Assembly: GCF_030546805.1 (NCBI RefSeq)
Contig: NZ_JAUOPC010000007.1
Coordinates: forward strand, 124,001 to 188,000
DNA length: 64,000 nt
Source: Cyclobacterium sp. 1_MG-2023
GTDB taxonomy: Bacteria; Bacteroidota; Bacteroidia; Cytophagales; Cyclobacteriaceae
Direction: 5' to 3'
The number at the start of each line of letters is the position of its first letter. Positions within the stretch are counted from its first letter, which is position 1. Positions 9,104 to 17,014 of this stretch are shown piece after piece. The notes below the pieces were generated by a model. That model saw only the letters and a list, made by a program, of their open reading frames with translations. It was not told the origin of the DNA and did no database searches. Made by a program: the position numbers and the translations under genes.

Positions 9104-10333
9104 CTATTCATTGCTGAGCCTTGGCTGAATCCCCAATAAAGCACAATGTTTCCAGAAACTTGGATAAGATTTATTGACCACTTCAGGATCCTCAATTTCC
9201 AGTTCAGTCCTCGTAATTAAAGGCATAAATGCCATGGCCATCCGATGGTCATCATAGGTAGCCACCTTTACCTTTGCCGGTATTTCTGAGGCAGGCACAA
9301 GAGTGAAAACACCCGCTTTACGTTCTTCCAACAAAGCTCCGATTTTCGCCAATTCTTTTTGCAAGGCATCAATACGGTCCGTTTCTTTAATCCTCAGGCT
9401 TTCAAGCCCCGAAAATTCAGATGTTTGTCCTATAAGAGCACAAGTGACAGCTACTGTCTGCGCCAAGTCCGGGCAATGCGTAAAATCAAAGCTTGGCAAT
9501 CCAAGAACCACTTTTTTCTTAAGCGATATGCCTGTTTTTTGAAATTCACTTTGTACGCCTAACTTGTCCATTATCTCCACAATCATGGCATCACCCTGCA
9601 AACTTTCGGCCTTAAGTCCCTTAAGAAAAAGCTCACCTTCATCGGCACAGGCCAATAAGCTAAACCAATAGCTGGCACCTGACCAATCACTTTCAACAGC
9701 AAAGGTGGTAGGAAGATAAGCACCAGGTTTTATTTCAATGCGGCTTCCTTCAAAATTATAATCGACACCAAAGGCCTTCATAAGGGCTAAGGTCATGGTG
9801 ATATAAGTTCTTGAACCAATTTTACCTGTAAGGTTTAGAATCAAACCCTGAGGCAATAAGGGGGCATTCATCAGCAAAGCAGAAATATACTGACTACTAA
9901 CATCCCCTCTAATTTCTATTTCATTGGTTTTTTGACCTGAAAAGCCCTCTATTGACAATGGGGGATACCCCTCTTTTTTGAGGTATTTTATATTGGCACC
10001 GAGTTCTCTCAAAGCATCAACCAAAATCCCAATGGGCCGCTCACACATACGTGGAGTACCCGTCATAACCTTCTTCTTGTTATTTAAGGCTGCATATGCT
10101 GTCAAGAACCGCATAGTAGTTCCCGCATCCAAGACATCCAGTGTATCCGGATCATCTTGAAGCAGTCGGATCATGGTTTGCGTATCTCTGGCCTCTGCAA
10201 GGTTTGACAGTTTATTTTCTCCTTTTGTAAGAGCATCAATGATTAGAACCCTGTTGCTTTCACTTTTTGAGGATGGTAATGGGATTTGGATTTGACCAAA
10301 TGCTTCTTTTTTAGGCAGTACAATAGTATTCAT
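9104..10333 (-). CDS. aroA: 3-phosphoshikimate 1-carboxyvinyltransferase (EPSP synthase)
   Basis: The 409-residue enzyme joins shikimate-3-phosphate and PEP in the sixth step of the shikimate pathway. The motifs are in order: PLPSSKSESNRVLI (binding Lys and Ser), DAGTTMRFLTAYAAL, RMCERPIGILVDALRELGA, SSQYISALLM, SDWSGASYW with the catalytic Asp region, RIKETDRIDAL, and YDDHRMAMAFM near the end. It is shorter than the proteobacterial enzyme of about 427 residues, as is common in Bacteroidetes. It lies 59 bases after aroB and 105 bases before pheA on the same strand, within the aromatic operon. Confidence 0.97.
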   Translation of the reverse strand: MNTIVLPKKEAFGQIQIPLPSSKSESNRVLIIDALTKGENKLSNLAEARDTQTMIRLLQDDPDTLDVLDAGTTMRFLTAYAALNNKKKVMTGTPRMCERPIGILVDALRELGANIKYLKKEGYPPLSIEGFSGQKTNEIEIRGDVSSQYISALLMNAPLLPQGLILNLTGKIGSRTYITMTLALMKAFGVDYNFEGSRIEIKPGAYLPTTFAVESDWSGASYWFSLLACADEGELFLKGLKAESLQGDAMIVEIMDKLGVQSEFQKTGISLKKKVVLGLPSFDFTHCPDLAQTVAVTCALIGQTSEFSGLESLRIKETDRIDALQKELAKIGALLEERKAGVFTLVPASEIPAKVKVATYDDHRMAMAFMPLITRTELEIEDPEVVNKSYPSFWKHCALLGIQPRLSNE

Positions 10334-10392
10334 GAACTTTATAAAGCTTGAAATTTAAAGGTTTAGCACAACGGTGGGGAAAAATCCACCAA

Positions 10393-11430
10393 TCAATTGG
10401 ATAATTGATTGTAATAATCCAAGGCCTCTGCTACTGCCTCTCTCCCTACTACTATATTGAAATCACATTCTCCAATTCTTTTGAGCAGAGAAAAATTCAA
10501 CACATTCCCCTCGTTTTTCTTGTCTTGAAAACACAGGTCAATGATGGTATCAAAACCTTGTTTATCAATTTGTATTTTCCCAAATACTGACAAAATATTT
10601 TCCTGTATGATTGCGAGTTCTTCCTTAGGCAATCGTAAAAATTTATGGGAAAGGTAAGCTTCTGCGATCATGCCAATGGCTATGGCCTCCCCATGCAACA
10701 AATGAAATGGAGTGTCCAAATAGTAGGATTCTACGGCATGCCCAATGGTATGTCCGAAATTTAATATTTTTCTTAAACCATCTTCTTTCGGATCTTTTTC
10801 AACAACGTCTCTTTTAATCCCTACAGATACTGAGATGATATCCTTCCAAGCTTGTGCCTGCCAATTTTCGGTTTTTAGGCTATTGAAATAGTTTTCATTT
10901 CTGATCAGGCCATGTTTGATAACCTCTGCATATCCGGAACGCAGCTCAGGTTCAGGAAGGGTAGCCAAAAACTCTTCTCCTATCAAAACACCTTCAGGTT
11001 GATTGAAAACACCAATATGGTTTTTGAAGCCTTTGAAATCAACGCCTAATTTCCCTCCAACACTGGCATCCACTTGAGACAATAGGGTGGTTGGTAAATT
11101 AATAAAGCGTATCCCTCTCTTATAGGTGCTGGCACAAAAGCCCCCCATATCCCCTGTCACTCCTCCTCCAATATTCAGAATAAGGGTTTTACGGTCAAAG
11201 CTATTTTCCGTCATCCAATCCCAAATCTTTACACAAGTATCTAGGGTTTTATTCACCTCTCCTGCTTCAAAAGTAAAGCTTGTATGCTCCGGAAGATGGC
11301 TAGAAACCAAAGGGTAGCAGTGTTTGACCGTATTGCTGTCCATGATGACCCCAAGTTTGGAGTACTTTTTTGATTCTAGGAATCGGGTCAAATCCTGCGC
11401 TATTCGGGAAGAAAATATTATTGTTTCCAA
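10393..11430 (-). CDS. aroB: 3-dehydroquinate synthase
   Basis: The 345-residue NAD- and metal-dependent enzyme cyclises DAHP to 3-dehydroquinate. Marks seen are LNIGGGVTGDMGGF (NAD site), RGIRFINLPTTLLSQVDASVGGK, FKNHIGVF, and the metal ligands in RSGYAEVIKHGLI, NFGHTIGHAVE and HGEAIAIGM. The only supported initiator is TTG at 11430; no in-frame ATG precedes it, which suggests modest translation. A 234-base gap without a gene separates it from the DAHP synthase gene upstream. Confidence 0.97.
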   Translation of the reverse strand: METIIFSSRIAQDLTRFLESKKYSKLGVIMDSNTVKHCYPLVSSHLPEHTSFTFEAGEVNKTLDTCVKIWDWMTENSFDRKTLILNIGGGVTGDMGGFCASTYKRGIRFINLPTTLLSQVDASVGGKLGVDFKGFKNHIGVFNQPEGVLIGEEFLATLPEPELRSGYAEVIKHGLIRNENYFNSLKTENWQAQAWKDIISVSVGIKRDVVEKDPKEDGLRKILNFGHTIGHAVESYYLDTPFHLLHGEAIAIGMIAEAYLSHKFLRLPKEELAIIQENILSVFGKIQIDKQGFDTIIDLCFQDKKNEGNVLNFSLLKRIGECDFNIVVGREAVAEALDYYNQLSN

Positions 11431-11664
11431 AATCTGTTTTTTTGTAAAGGTAAAAATTAAACCCGTTTTTATCCCTTAAAAATAAACCGAATGATCAAGC
11501 TTTTTTAAGTCTTGACATCCAAGCTCTGATAATCAATTCCAAATGCTCCAAAAGGATAATACACTTTTTAGAGACAACTCACTTGTCCTTTCCTACAATC
11601 AGGACAAAGAGATGTTTTGGAAATCCTTTCAGATTTTATTTAAGAATAAAAACGGGCTTAAGCA

Positions 11665-12771
11665 TCAAACTGATTTTTTCTCAGAAACGTCTTCTCTCAA
11701 TTTTTTTTCTTGACGCTTTACAGACTCTTCATGAATGCAATAAAGCAATTCTTTCATGAATTTTTCGCTAAGGTTTTTATCCACACCATTCTTGGTTCTG
11801 GATTCCATTACTTGCTTCCAGCGATCTGCCTGAAAAACAGTTAAATTATTCTCGCGCTTGTGTGAACCAATTTGATCAATAATAGCAAATCTCTCAGCCA
11901 AAAGATCCAACAATTGGTCATCTAGATGATCAACGGCGTTTCTTAAGTCTTGTAGTTTTTCTGAAGGATGCTCATTTTCTACAGGATGTTTGAAATCAAT
12001 TTGATCCAAAATATCCCTAAGTTGCTGAGGAGTTACTTGTTGTTTGGCATCACTCCATGCATTATCAGGATCATGATGTGTTTCAATCATTAAACCATCT
12101 AAACCGAAATTAATCGCACGTTGAGATGTTTCGAGAATTCCTTTTCTATTACCTACAATGTGACTAGGATCGTTGATTACTTGCATACCCTTCCACAACC
12201 TTTTCAAGTGAATAGGCATAGACCAGTTAGGCTTGTTACGGAATTTCTTGTCATAAGCATCACTGAATCCTCTGTGGATCGCAGCTAGCTTATTCACGCC
12301 TACCGCCTGAAGTCTTTCCAAAGCACCTCTCCAAAGTTCTAGATCAGGATTCATTGGGTTTTTAACCATCACAGGAATATCCACACCTTTAAGGGCGTCA
12401 GCAATTTCCTGAACTGCAAATGGGTTTACAGTAGTTCTAGCTCCTATCCAAAGAATGTCTACATCATGCTTTAGGGCCAATTCTACGTGAGCGGCATTCC
12501 CTACCTCTGTGGTGATTGGAATATTCAATTTTTCACGTACGATTTCCATCCACTTCAATCCATCTTCTCCGATACCTTCGAAACTTCCCGGCCTAGTTCT
12601 TGGCTTCCAAATACCTGCCCTGAATACATCAGGAATAACATTGGCGGCGATCATGTCTTGGCAAACCTTCTCGATCTGCTCAGGAGTTTCGGCACTACAT
12701 GGTCCTGCAATAATCAGGTGCTCATTGTCAAGGCCTAAACCCCAGTCTTTTGTTTGTAAGTGATTTTCCAT
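11665..12771 (-). CDS. aroG: Bifunctional DAHP synthase / chorismate mutase
   Basis: Residues about 1-265 form a type I-beta (KDOP-synthase-like) DAHP synthase with AGPCSAET, FRAGIWKPRTRPGSF, TEVGNAAHVELAL, IGARTTVNPF, AIHRGFS, DPSHIVGNRKGI and a terminal ETHHDPDNAWSDAKQ. Residues about 275-355 form an AroQ-type chorismate mutase helix bundle (LRNAVDHLDDQLLDLLAERF, then IGSHKREN). The protein therefore makes the first committed shikimate step and also the branch-point step to prephenate. The order is synthase then mutase, the reverse of the Bacillus fusion; in Bacteroidetes the mutase-last order is usual. It is the first structural gene behind the attenuator. The exact symbol is a matter of convention. 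Confidence 0.95.
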   Translation of the reverse strand: MENHLQTKDWGLGLDNEHLIIAGPCSAETPEQIEKVCQDMIAANVIPDVFRAGIWKPRTRPGSFEGIGEDGLKWMEIVREKLNIPITTEVGNAAHVELALKHDVDILWIGARTTVNPFAVQEIADALKGVDIPVMVKNPMNPDLELWRGALERLQAVGVNKLAAIHRGFSDAYDKKFRNKPNWSMPIHLKRLWKGMQVINDPSHIVGNRKGILETSQRAINFGLDGLMIETHHDPDNAWSDAKQQVTPQQLRDILDQIDFKHPVENEHPSEKLQDLRNAVDHLDDQLLDLLAERFAIIDQIGSHKRENNLTVFQADRWKQVMESRTKNGVDKNLSEKFMKELLYCIHEESVKRQEKKLREDVSEKKSV

Positions 12772-12804
12772 TTCCTTATTCTTCGGTTTAATATTAAAAT
12801 AAAA

Positions 12805-12830
12805 AAGCCCGACTCTTTCGAATCGGGCTT
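12805..12830 (-). terminator. Attenuator terminator in front of the aromatic operon
   Basis: On the minus strand an 11-bp stem (one U-G wobble) is closed by a GAAA tetraloop (12816-12819) and followed by six T, A and four T. It has full intrinsic-terminator form. It stands between the leader peptide stop (12850) and the DAHP synthase start (12771), so it would stop transcription before the operon. Its left arm is shared with the antiterminator. Confidence 0.93.
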
Positions 12831-12934
12831 CTATGTTTTTTATCTTTTTTTATTTTTTATCAAGACAATACGCAGCTCCGATTCGACCTTGGGGACGAAA
12901 GTAAAAGTAAAAGAAGCTAAAATACGTAGCTGCG
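12818..12934 (-). promoter_or_regulatory. Aromatic amino acid transcription attenuator (alternative RNA pairings)
   Basis: Three mutually exclusive segments are visible on the minus strand. Segment 1 (12934-12928, CGCAGCT) is in leader codons 4-6. Segment 2 (12886-12871, starting TCGAATCGG and ending AGCTGCG) can pair with segment 1 through 7 perfect base pairs. Its first part can instead pair with segment 3, the left arm of the terminator, through 9 perfect pairs (12886-12878 with 12826-12818). That helix grows to 12 pairs if one A is bulged. A ribosome stalled at leader codons 8-13 for lack of charged Phe or Tyr tRNA would cover segment 1 and free segment 2. Segment 2 would then take segment 3 and break the terminator. 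With ample Phe/Tyr the 1:2 pair and the terminator form. The pairings are seen; the mechanism is inferred by analogy to enterobacterial pheL/trpL. Confidence 0.88.
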
Positions 12935-12945
12935 AAATTTTTCAT
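12850..12945 (-). CDS. Phe/Tyr-rich leader peptide of the aromatic operon
   Basis: This is a 31-codon reading frame (ATG at 12945, TAA at 12850). Ten of its 31 residues are aromatic, and residues 8-16 read YFSFFYFYF: eight aromatics out of nine, with both TTT/TTC and TAT/TAC codons. A further Tyr is at position 26. The peptide has no other recognisable feature and probably no function after it is made; its translation is the sensor for Phe-tRNA and Tyr-tRNA charging. No tryptophan codon is present, in line with an operon that lacks trp genes. The ATG is only 5 bases after the predicted -7 box, so the message may start at or next to the initiator codon. Confidence 0.88.
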   Translation of the reverse strand: MKNFAATYFSFFYFYFRPQGRIGAAYCLDKK

Positions 12946-12949
12946 GCGT

Positions 12950-12981
12950 CAAATGTAACCCTTCCACCTTTAAAAATCAAA
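12950..12981 (-). promoter_or_regulatory. Promoter of the aromatic operon (Bacteroidetes type)
   Basis: On the minus strand, TTTG (12981-12978), 20 bases and TACATTTG (12957-12950) match the Bacteroidetes housekeeping consensus TTTG, about 19 bases, TAnnTTTG. The expected transcription start is around 12943-12946, that is, on the leader peptide ATG. Confidence 0.8.
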
Positions 12982-13189
12982 TAGTTAATGACTTTTTTAA
13001 TTTTTATTCTCGTATTCATAAAGATTGGATAGCCCTTCCGCAAACCATACAGGCACACAAACAACTGTATTACACATACTTATAACTAAAACAAAGGAGT
13101 AATAAAATAGGCTAATAAAATCTATTGGCCCTTACTGTCAAGCCCTTATAATTATCGAAATCTCACTTTATTAAAGCATTATTCAATGG

Positions 13190-14533
13190 TCACTTACCTG
13201 CCATCCTCCTGAATGCCGCAAGTGGGCATGCAACAGAAGTAAGGTAAACCGGATTTTGAGTTCCTCCACTCTTATCAAAACATTCATAAGGAGCACCAAA
13301 AGATTCTCCTTTTCGGAAATCATTTGCTTTAAGCTCATTCAGGTATTCCAAGGCTAATTTCTGTGCTAAATGAGGGTTATTAAAATGTATTGCGAATGCT
13401 ACCCAACCGGTGGGTGTCCCCCAAAATGCACCATTTTGATAGGTGTTTTTTGCCGCAAGGGACTTTTCCCATACATGTGTTTCATCAAAATCATGATCCA
13501 GAGGCACGTGTCTAATATTGCCCCGATAGCTAATGGTACCTTTTTCATAAGCAGCAGCCAACACCTCGCTTGCATGAGCAAGACTTTCACCATCTAAAAC
13601 ACCTAAATAAACGGCCAGGGAAGTTCCCCAAACATCGGGTTGAGAACTTTGTCGAGTAGAGGCTTTTAAAAAGCCACTATCATCATTAAATTCTGTTGGG
13701 ATTACTTCCTTAATCCTTTCGGCCAATTGTTGGTACCTGAAACTTTCTTTTGGATCTTCTATCAATGAATAAAGTTCAGCAAGCTCTTTTGCTGCTCTGT
13801 ACTTAAGTAAAGAGGGAAACAATAACTTTCCTGTCATTTGAATTGCATCTCTAAAACCAAAATCAACACCTCTAAATTTCTCAGAAGCAAAGACCAAATG
13901 GTCTTTCGGTCCAGCTGGAGGAACCTGAAAAGACAAGGCCAATCTGTCAATTAAAGAAAGCCCATTTATTTTTTCGCAAAGGATAGATAGGTCCCCAACC
14001 TTTTTAATATAGGTGTATGCCATATGTACAAACAAAAACTGATCTCCATAGGGAGGCAATGTCCCCCATTTTTCTGTTCCCTGATCATTAAAACTGTAGG
14101 TTCCCGGAAAATAAATTGGCTGACCATCATCTATTCTGATATGATCTGCAACCGCTCCCACCGGCACCATACTCCCACCTTTGGTGATCCATGTATTGCC
14201 GGCTTGAGTTGATGCAGTGAGTATCAACATGTGCTTTTGTTCTGCAGCTGGAATCATTCCTGTTTCTAAGGCCATGGCATAATCTCTGATCCAGAAGCTG
14301 GGGTAGGCATTTCTTCCCCCGGGCCTGATCAATACCCCTCCGGTATTATTTGCACCAAATTCTTCAGAAATGAATTGTTTGGGGTAAATGCGAGAGGCTT
14401 CCAGCACTGAGGCAGTAAGTTCTTCAAGAAACTGAAATTGATCCTCAGCTAGGACAGCAGCATTTTGCGCATAAATAAAAGGTGGGAAAAGCCAGAATAA
14501 AAGCCCTATTAATAAGTTAAACCTTGGGTTCAT
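13190..14533 (-). CDS. Secreted six-hairpin glycosidase-like protein
   Basis: The 447-residue protein has a clear signal peptide (hydrophobic from about residue 7, cleavage near YAQNAA). The rest looks like an (alpha/alpha)6 barrel of the six-hairpin glycosidase superfamily. Repeated helical hairpins are punctuated by aromatic loop motifs: FWIRDYAMALETG, PPYGDQFLF, DVWGTSLAVYLG, and NGAFWGTPTGW close to the end. Candidate acid residues are the Asp of IRDYA and the Asp of YGDQF. The exact glycoside hydrolase family and substrate are not recognised. Its ATG overlaps the stop of the nucleoside hydrolase gene (ATGA), so the two are made together and both are exported. It could instead be a lyase or epimerase of the same fold. 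Confidence 0.65.
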   Translation of the reverse strand: MNPRFNLLIGLLFWLFPPFIYAQNAAVLAEDQFQFLEELTASVLEASRIYPKQFISEEFGANNTGGVLIRPGGRNAYPSFWIRDYAMALETGMIPAAEQKHMLILTASTQAGNTWITKGGSMVPVGAVADHIRIDDGQPIYFPGTYSFNDQGTEKWGTLPPYGDQFLFVHMAYTYIKKVGDLSILCEKINGLSLIDRLALSFQVPPAGPKDHLVFASEKFRGVDFGFRDAIQMTGKLLFPSLLKYRAAKELAELYSLIEDPKESFRYQQLAERIKEVIPTEFNDDSGFLKASTRQSSQPDVWGTSLAVYLGVLDGESLAHASEVLAAAYEKGTISYRGNIRHVPLDHDFDETHVWEKSLAAKNTYQNGAFWGTPTGWVAFAIHFNNPHLAQKLALEYLNELKANDFRKGESFGAPYECFDKSGGTQNPVYLTSVACPLAAFRRMAGK

Positions 14534-15594
14534 TTGAGTTTATTATTTAGCGGTTGGTTAGCAATGGAGGTATTTAAGGTTTCAGCAAAGGCCTTGTCAC
14601 TTCCTTGCTTTTGTATAATAAAATGGTGGAGCGGGTTAACTTCATTGGTTACCCAGCGACTCCCCTCCTCCAAATCAAATGTCAGCGCCCCGGGTGCCAA
14701 TTCTTCGAAATACTTATCCTGCCCCATTACAGCATAATATACTGTAGCAAGGTCCCAGCTGGGCCTCTGATCTAGTAATGTTTTCTTCTCCACATTCCAG
14801 AGCCAATCCCTATAGGCTGTCCTTACAATATTATTGGCATTTAAAGTGTCCAATGACTCCCCCGTAAAAACTTTAGCCCCAGCATCCACAAAGTAAGTTG
14901 GTCTTGGAAAATGGTCTATTAAATAATCTGTGTAGACGGCCGTTTTGTTCTTGTAAAAATTCCAATCTTTCACTCCCTCTCCCTTCTTATTTGAGGCGCC
15001 CAATGCCCCTAAAGCCACCCAACGTTTAATTTTTTCACTTACCAAATCAAAACCATTCATAGGGGATATACTATCCGGAATAGACCTTAACAATTCATAC
15101 AGAGCCTTGGTATGGCCAATGGTAATATAGGTGACGGAATTATTGGGAGCTTCAGCAAGCAATTTCCTATTCAATATGGTTTGTTCGTAAGCATCATGAT
15201 TATGAATCAATGTATTTTTATAGGCTATAGTATCCTTGGCTAGCTTTTCAGCCTGCATTTTATCCTTAGGATCTCCAAAGCACAAATCGTGACTGGCTCC
15301 TACAGGTATACGGTTTCTTCCGTAATAGACATTGATCGCATCAATTACCCCCACCCCAAAAGGGATTTTTCCGGAGCTATAAATAACCCCAAGGATTTCC
15401 ACTTTACCCTGATCAGCAAAATGATGCAACAGCGCCATGGCCCCAACATCATCACAGTCGGAACCCATATCTGTATCCAGAATAACTTTCTCAGTTTGAG
15501 CCATTGAAAATTCTACCGCGAAATAAAAGGCAAGAAAAAGAAGCCTAAACATAAGCCTGCTTGATGAAGAATTTATCAAATTTATTTTACACAT
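14530..15594 (-). CDS. Secreted nucleoside hydrolase-like protein (IUNH family)
   Basis: This 354-residue member of the inosine-uridine nucleoside hydrolase fold has the calcium-binding Asp cluster VILDTDMGSDCDDVGAM. The fingerprint has an extra SDC insertion compared with the classical DTDPGxDD. Further family-like segments are GVIYSSGKIPFG, TYITIGHTKALYELL and SWDLATVYYAV. A signal peptide is present. Translation may start at ATG 15594 or, giving a more typical signal peptide (MFRLLFLAFYFAVEF), at ATG 15552. The export signal suggests it splits a ribosyl bond or a related N-glycoside outside the cytoplasm; the real substrate is not known. It is the first gene of a two-gene operon with the glycosidase-like protein. 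Confidence 0.82.
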   Translation of the reverse strand: MCKINLINSSSSRLMFRLLFLAFYFAVEFSMAQTEKVILDTDMGSDCDDVGAMALLHHFADQGKVEILGVIYSSGKIPFGVGVIDAINVYYGRNRIPVGASHDLCFGDPKDKMQAEKLAKDTIAYKNTLIHNHDAYEQTILNRKLLAEAPNNSVTYITIGHTKALYELLRSIPDSISPMNGFDLVSEKIKRWVALGALGASNKKGEGVKDWNFYKNKTAVYTDYLIDHFPRPTYFVDAGAKVFTGESLDTLNANNIVRTAYRDWLWNVEKKTLLDQRPSWDLATVYYAVMGQDKYFEELAPGALTFDLEEGSRWVTNEVNPLHHFIIQKQGSDKAFAETLNTSIANQPLNNKLK

Positions 15595-15792
15595 AAAGGT
15601 TAATTTTTAAGAATGATTGAACCATTCCCACAAGTGGCTTTCGGAAAAGCATGTTAAAATTGTATATTTGAGTGTACATCAAATACTTGGAATATTTTTA
15701 AAATTAGGCATTCTAAAATAAAAATCTAGGAGGGAAAGCTTTAGTTTGTCGATAAATCAAACTTTAAACCCTGTCATTAGTTGTTTTTTTGA

Positions 15793-15800
15793 TATCTTTG
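15793..15800 (+). promoter_or_regulatory. Possible -7 box in front of proline dehydrogenase
   Basis: TATCTTTG fits TAnnTTTG and stands 10 bases before the ATG at 15811. No TTTG is found at the right distance upstream, so the promoter is only half supported. A 6-bp inverted repeat, AGTTTG/CAAACT (15743-15763), lies about 30 bases upstream and could be an operator. Confidence 0.4.
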
Positions 15801-15810
15801 CGCACTGAAA

Positions 15811-17001
15811 ATGGGAATAAAACTTGGATTTTCTTTTGACAATCTAAAAATAGCTTTTGCTCACCTCAGCATCAAGGATCTGAAGAGAATGCGAATGCTC
15901 TATAGATTGATGAGATACCCTTTTATAGTAAGGTTAGGGATTTTCTTTACCAAAATCTCTTTTAACCTTGGTTTACCTATAAAAGCACCGCTAAAACGAA
16001 CCATTTTCGAGCAATTTTGTGGAGGAGAAAGTTTTGAAACTTCACGAAAAACTGTAGAAAAACTAGGCAACTACAGGGTAAGTTCTGTGTTGGATTATTC
16101 AGTTGAAGGGAAAGAAGACGAGCACATTCTGGAAGCTACAATGGAAGAAATTCTAAATTCGATCCATAAGGCCAAGGGTAATGTTTTGATACCCTTTGCC
16201 GTGTTCAAAGTTTCGGGCATAGCTCCTACTTCGATTTTGACGAAGGTTCAAAACAAGGAAGTGCTTTTACCGGAAGAGAAAAAAAGATTTGAATTGGCCA
16301 AGCAAAGGGTATTTAAGCTCTGTGAAGCAGCTGCCAATTCTGGTGTAAAGTTAATGGTGGATGGTGAAGAAAGCTGGTTTCAAGCGGTTACCGACAACTG
16401 GATACTTGAAGCCATGAAACTTTACAATAAGGAAGAGGCGATCATCTACAACACCTTCCAGATGTACAGAAAGGTCATGAGCAGAAGGTTAAAAGATGCT
16501 CACCATGAATCAGTTGCCAATAGTTTTTACCTTGGAGTAAAACTTGTAAGGGGAGCATATATGGAAAAGGAAAGGAACCGTGCAAAAAAAGAAGGCTATC
16601 CTGACCCCATCCATGCCATAAAAGAAGCAACAGATGATGCTTTTAATAAGGCCTTGCAATTTTGCATCAATAATAAACAGAGAATATACCTTGTCAATGG
16701 TTCCCATAATGAACTGAGCAATATCATACTGACAGAGCTTATGGAGCTGCATGGTTTGAAAAGGGAAGACAGGAGGTTTTACTTCTCCCAGCTGTATGGA
16801 ATGAGCGATCATATAAGTTTCAACTTGGCCAATGCTGGTTTTAATGTGGTCAAGTATGTACCCTATGGGCCGGTAAAGGAGGTACTTCCTTACCTTGGTA
16901 GAAGGATAAAAGAAAATTCAGGAATTTCCGACCAAGTCCTTAAAGAACAGACAATGGTAGAAAATGAAATCTTGAGAAGAAAAAATCTAAAAATAGCATA
17001 A
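15811..17001 (+). CDS. Proline dehydrogenase
   Basis: The 396-residue FAD-dependent TIM-barrel enzyme oxidises proline to pyrroline-5-carboxylate at the membrane face. Typical segments are LMVDGEESWFQ, KLVRGAYMEKER, YLVNGSHNE, FSQLYGMSDHISF and VKYVPYGPVKEVLPYLGRRIKEN, the last holding the paired arginines that bind proline carboxylate. It is the stand-alone form; no P5C dehydrogenase domain is fused and none lies nearby. lysS follows after only 13 bases, so the two are probably co-transcribed, an unexpected pairing of a catabolic and a housekeeping gene. Confidence 0.95.
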   Translation: MGIKLGFSFDNLKIAFAHLSIKDLKRMRMLYRLMRYPFIVRLGIFFTKISFNLGLPIKAPLKRTIFEQFCGGESFETSRKTVEKLGNYRVSSVLDYSVEGKEDEHILEATMEEILNSIHKAKGNVLIPFAVFKVSGIAPTSILTKVQNKEVLLPEEKKRFELAKQRVFKLCEAAANSGVKLMVDGEESWFQAVTDNWILEAMKLYNKEEAIIYNTFQMYRKVMSRRLKDAHHESVANSFYLGVKLVRGAYMEKERNRAKKEGYPDPIHAIKEATDDAFNKALQFCINNKQRIYLVNGSHNELSNIILTELMELHGLKREDRRFYFSQLYGMSDHISFNLANAGFNVVKYVPYGPVKEVLPYLGRRIKENSGISDQVLKEQTMVENEILRRKNLKIA

Positions 17002-17014
17002 CAAATATTTACCC

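Noticed and set aside
15595-15810. Second promoter TATATTTG near 15674 or a small gene in the gap
   Set aside because: The box lacks a partner TTTG at 19-20 bases and no frame in the gap has a plausible start and coding pattern.
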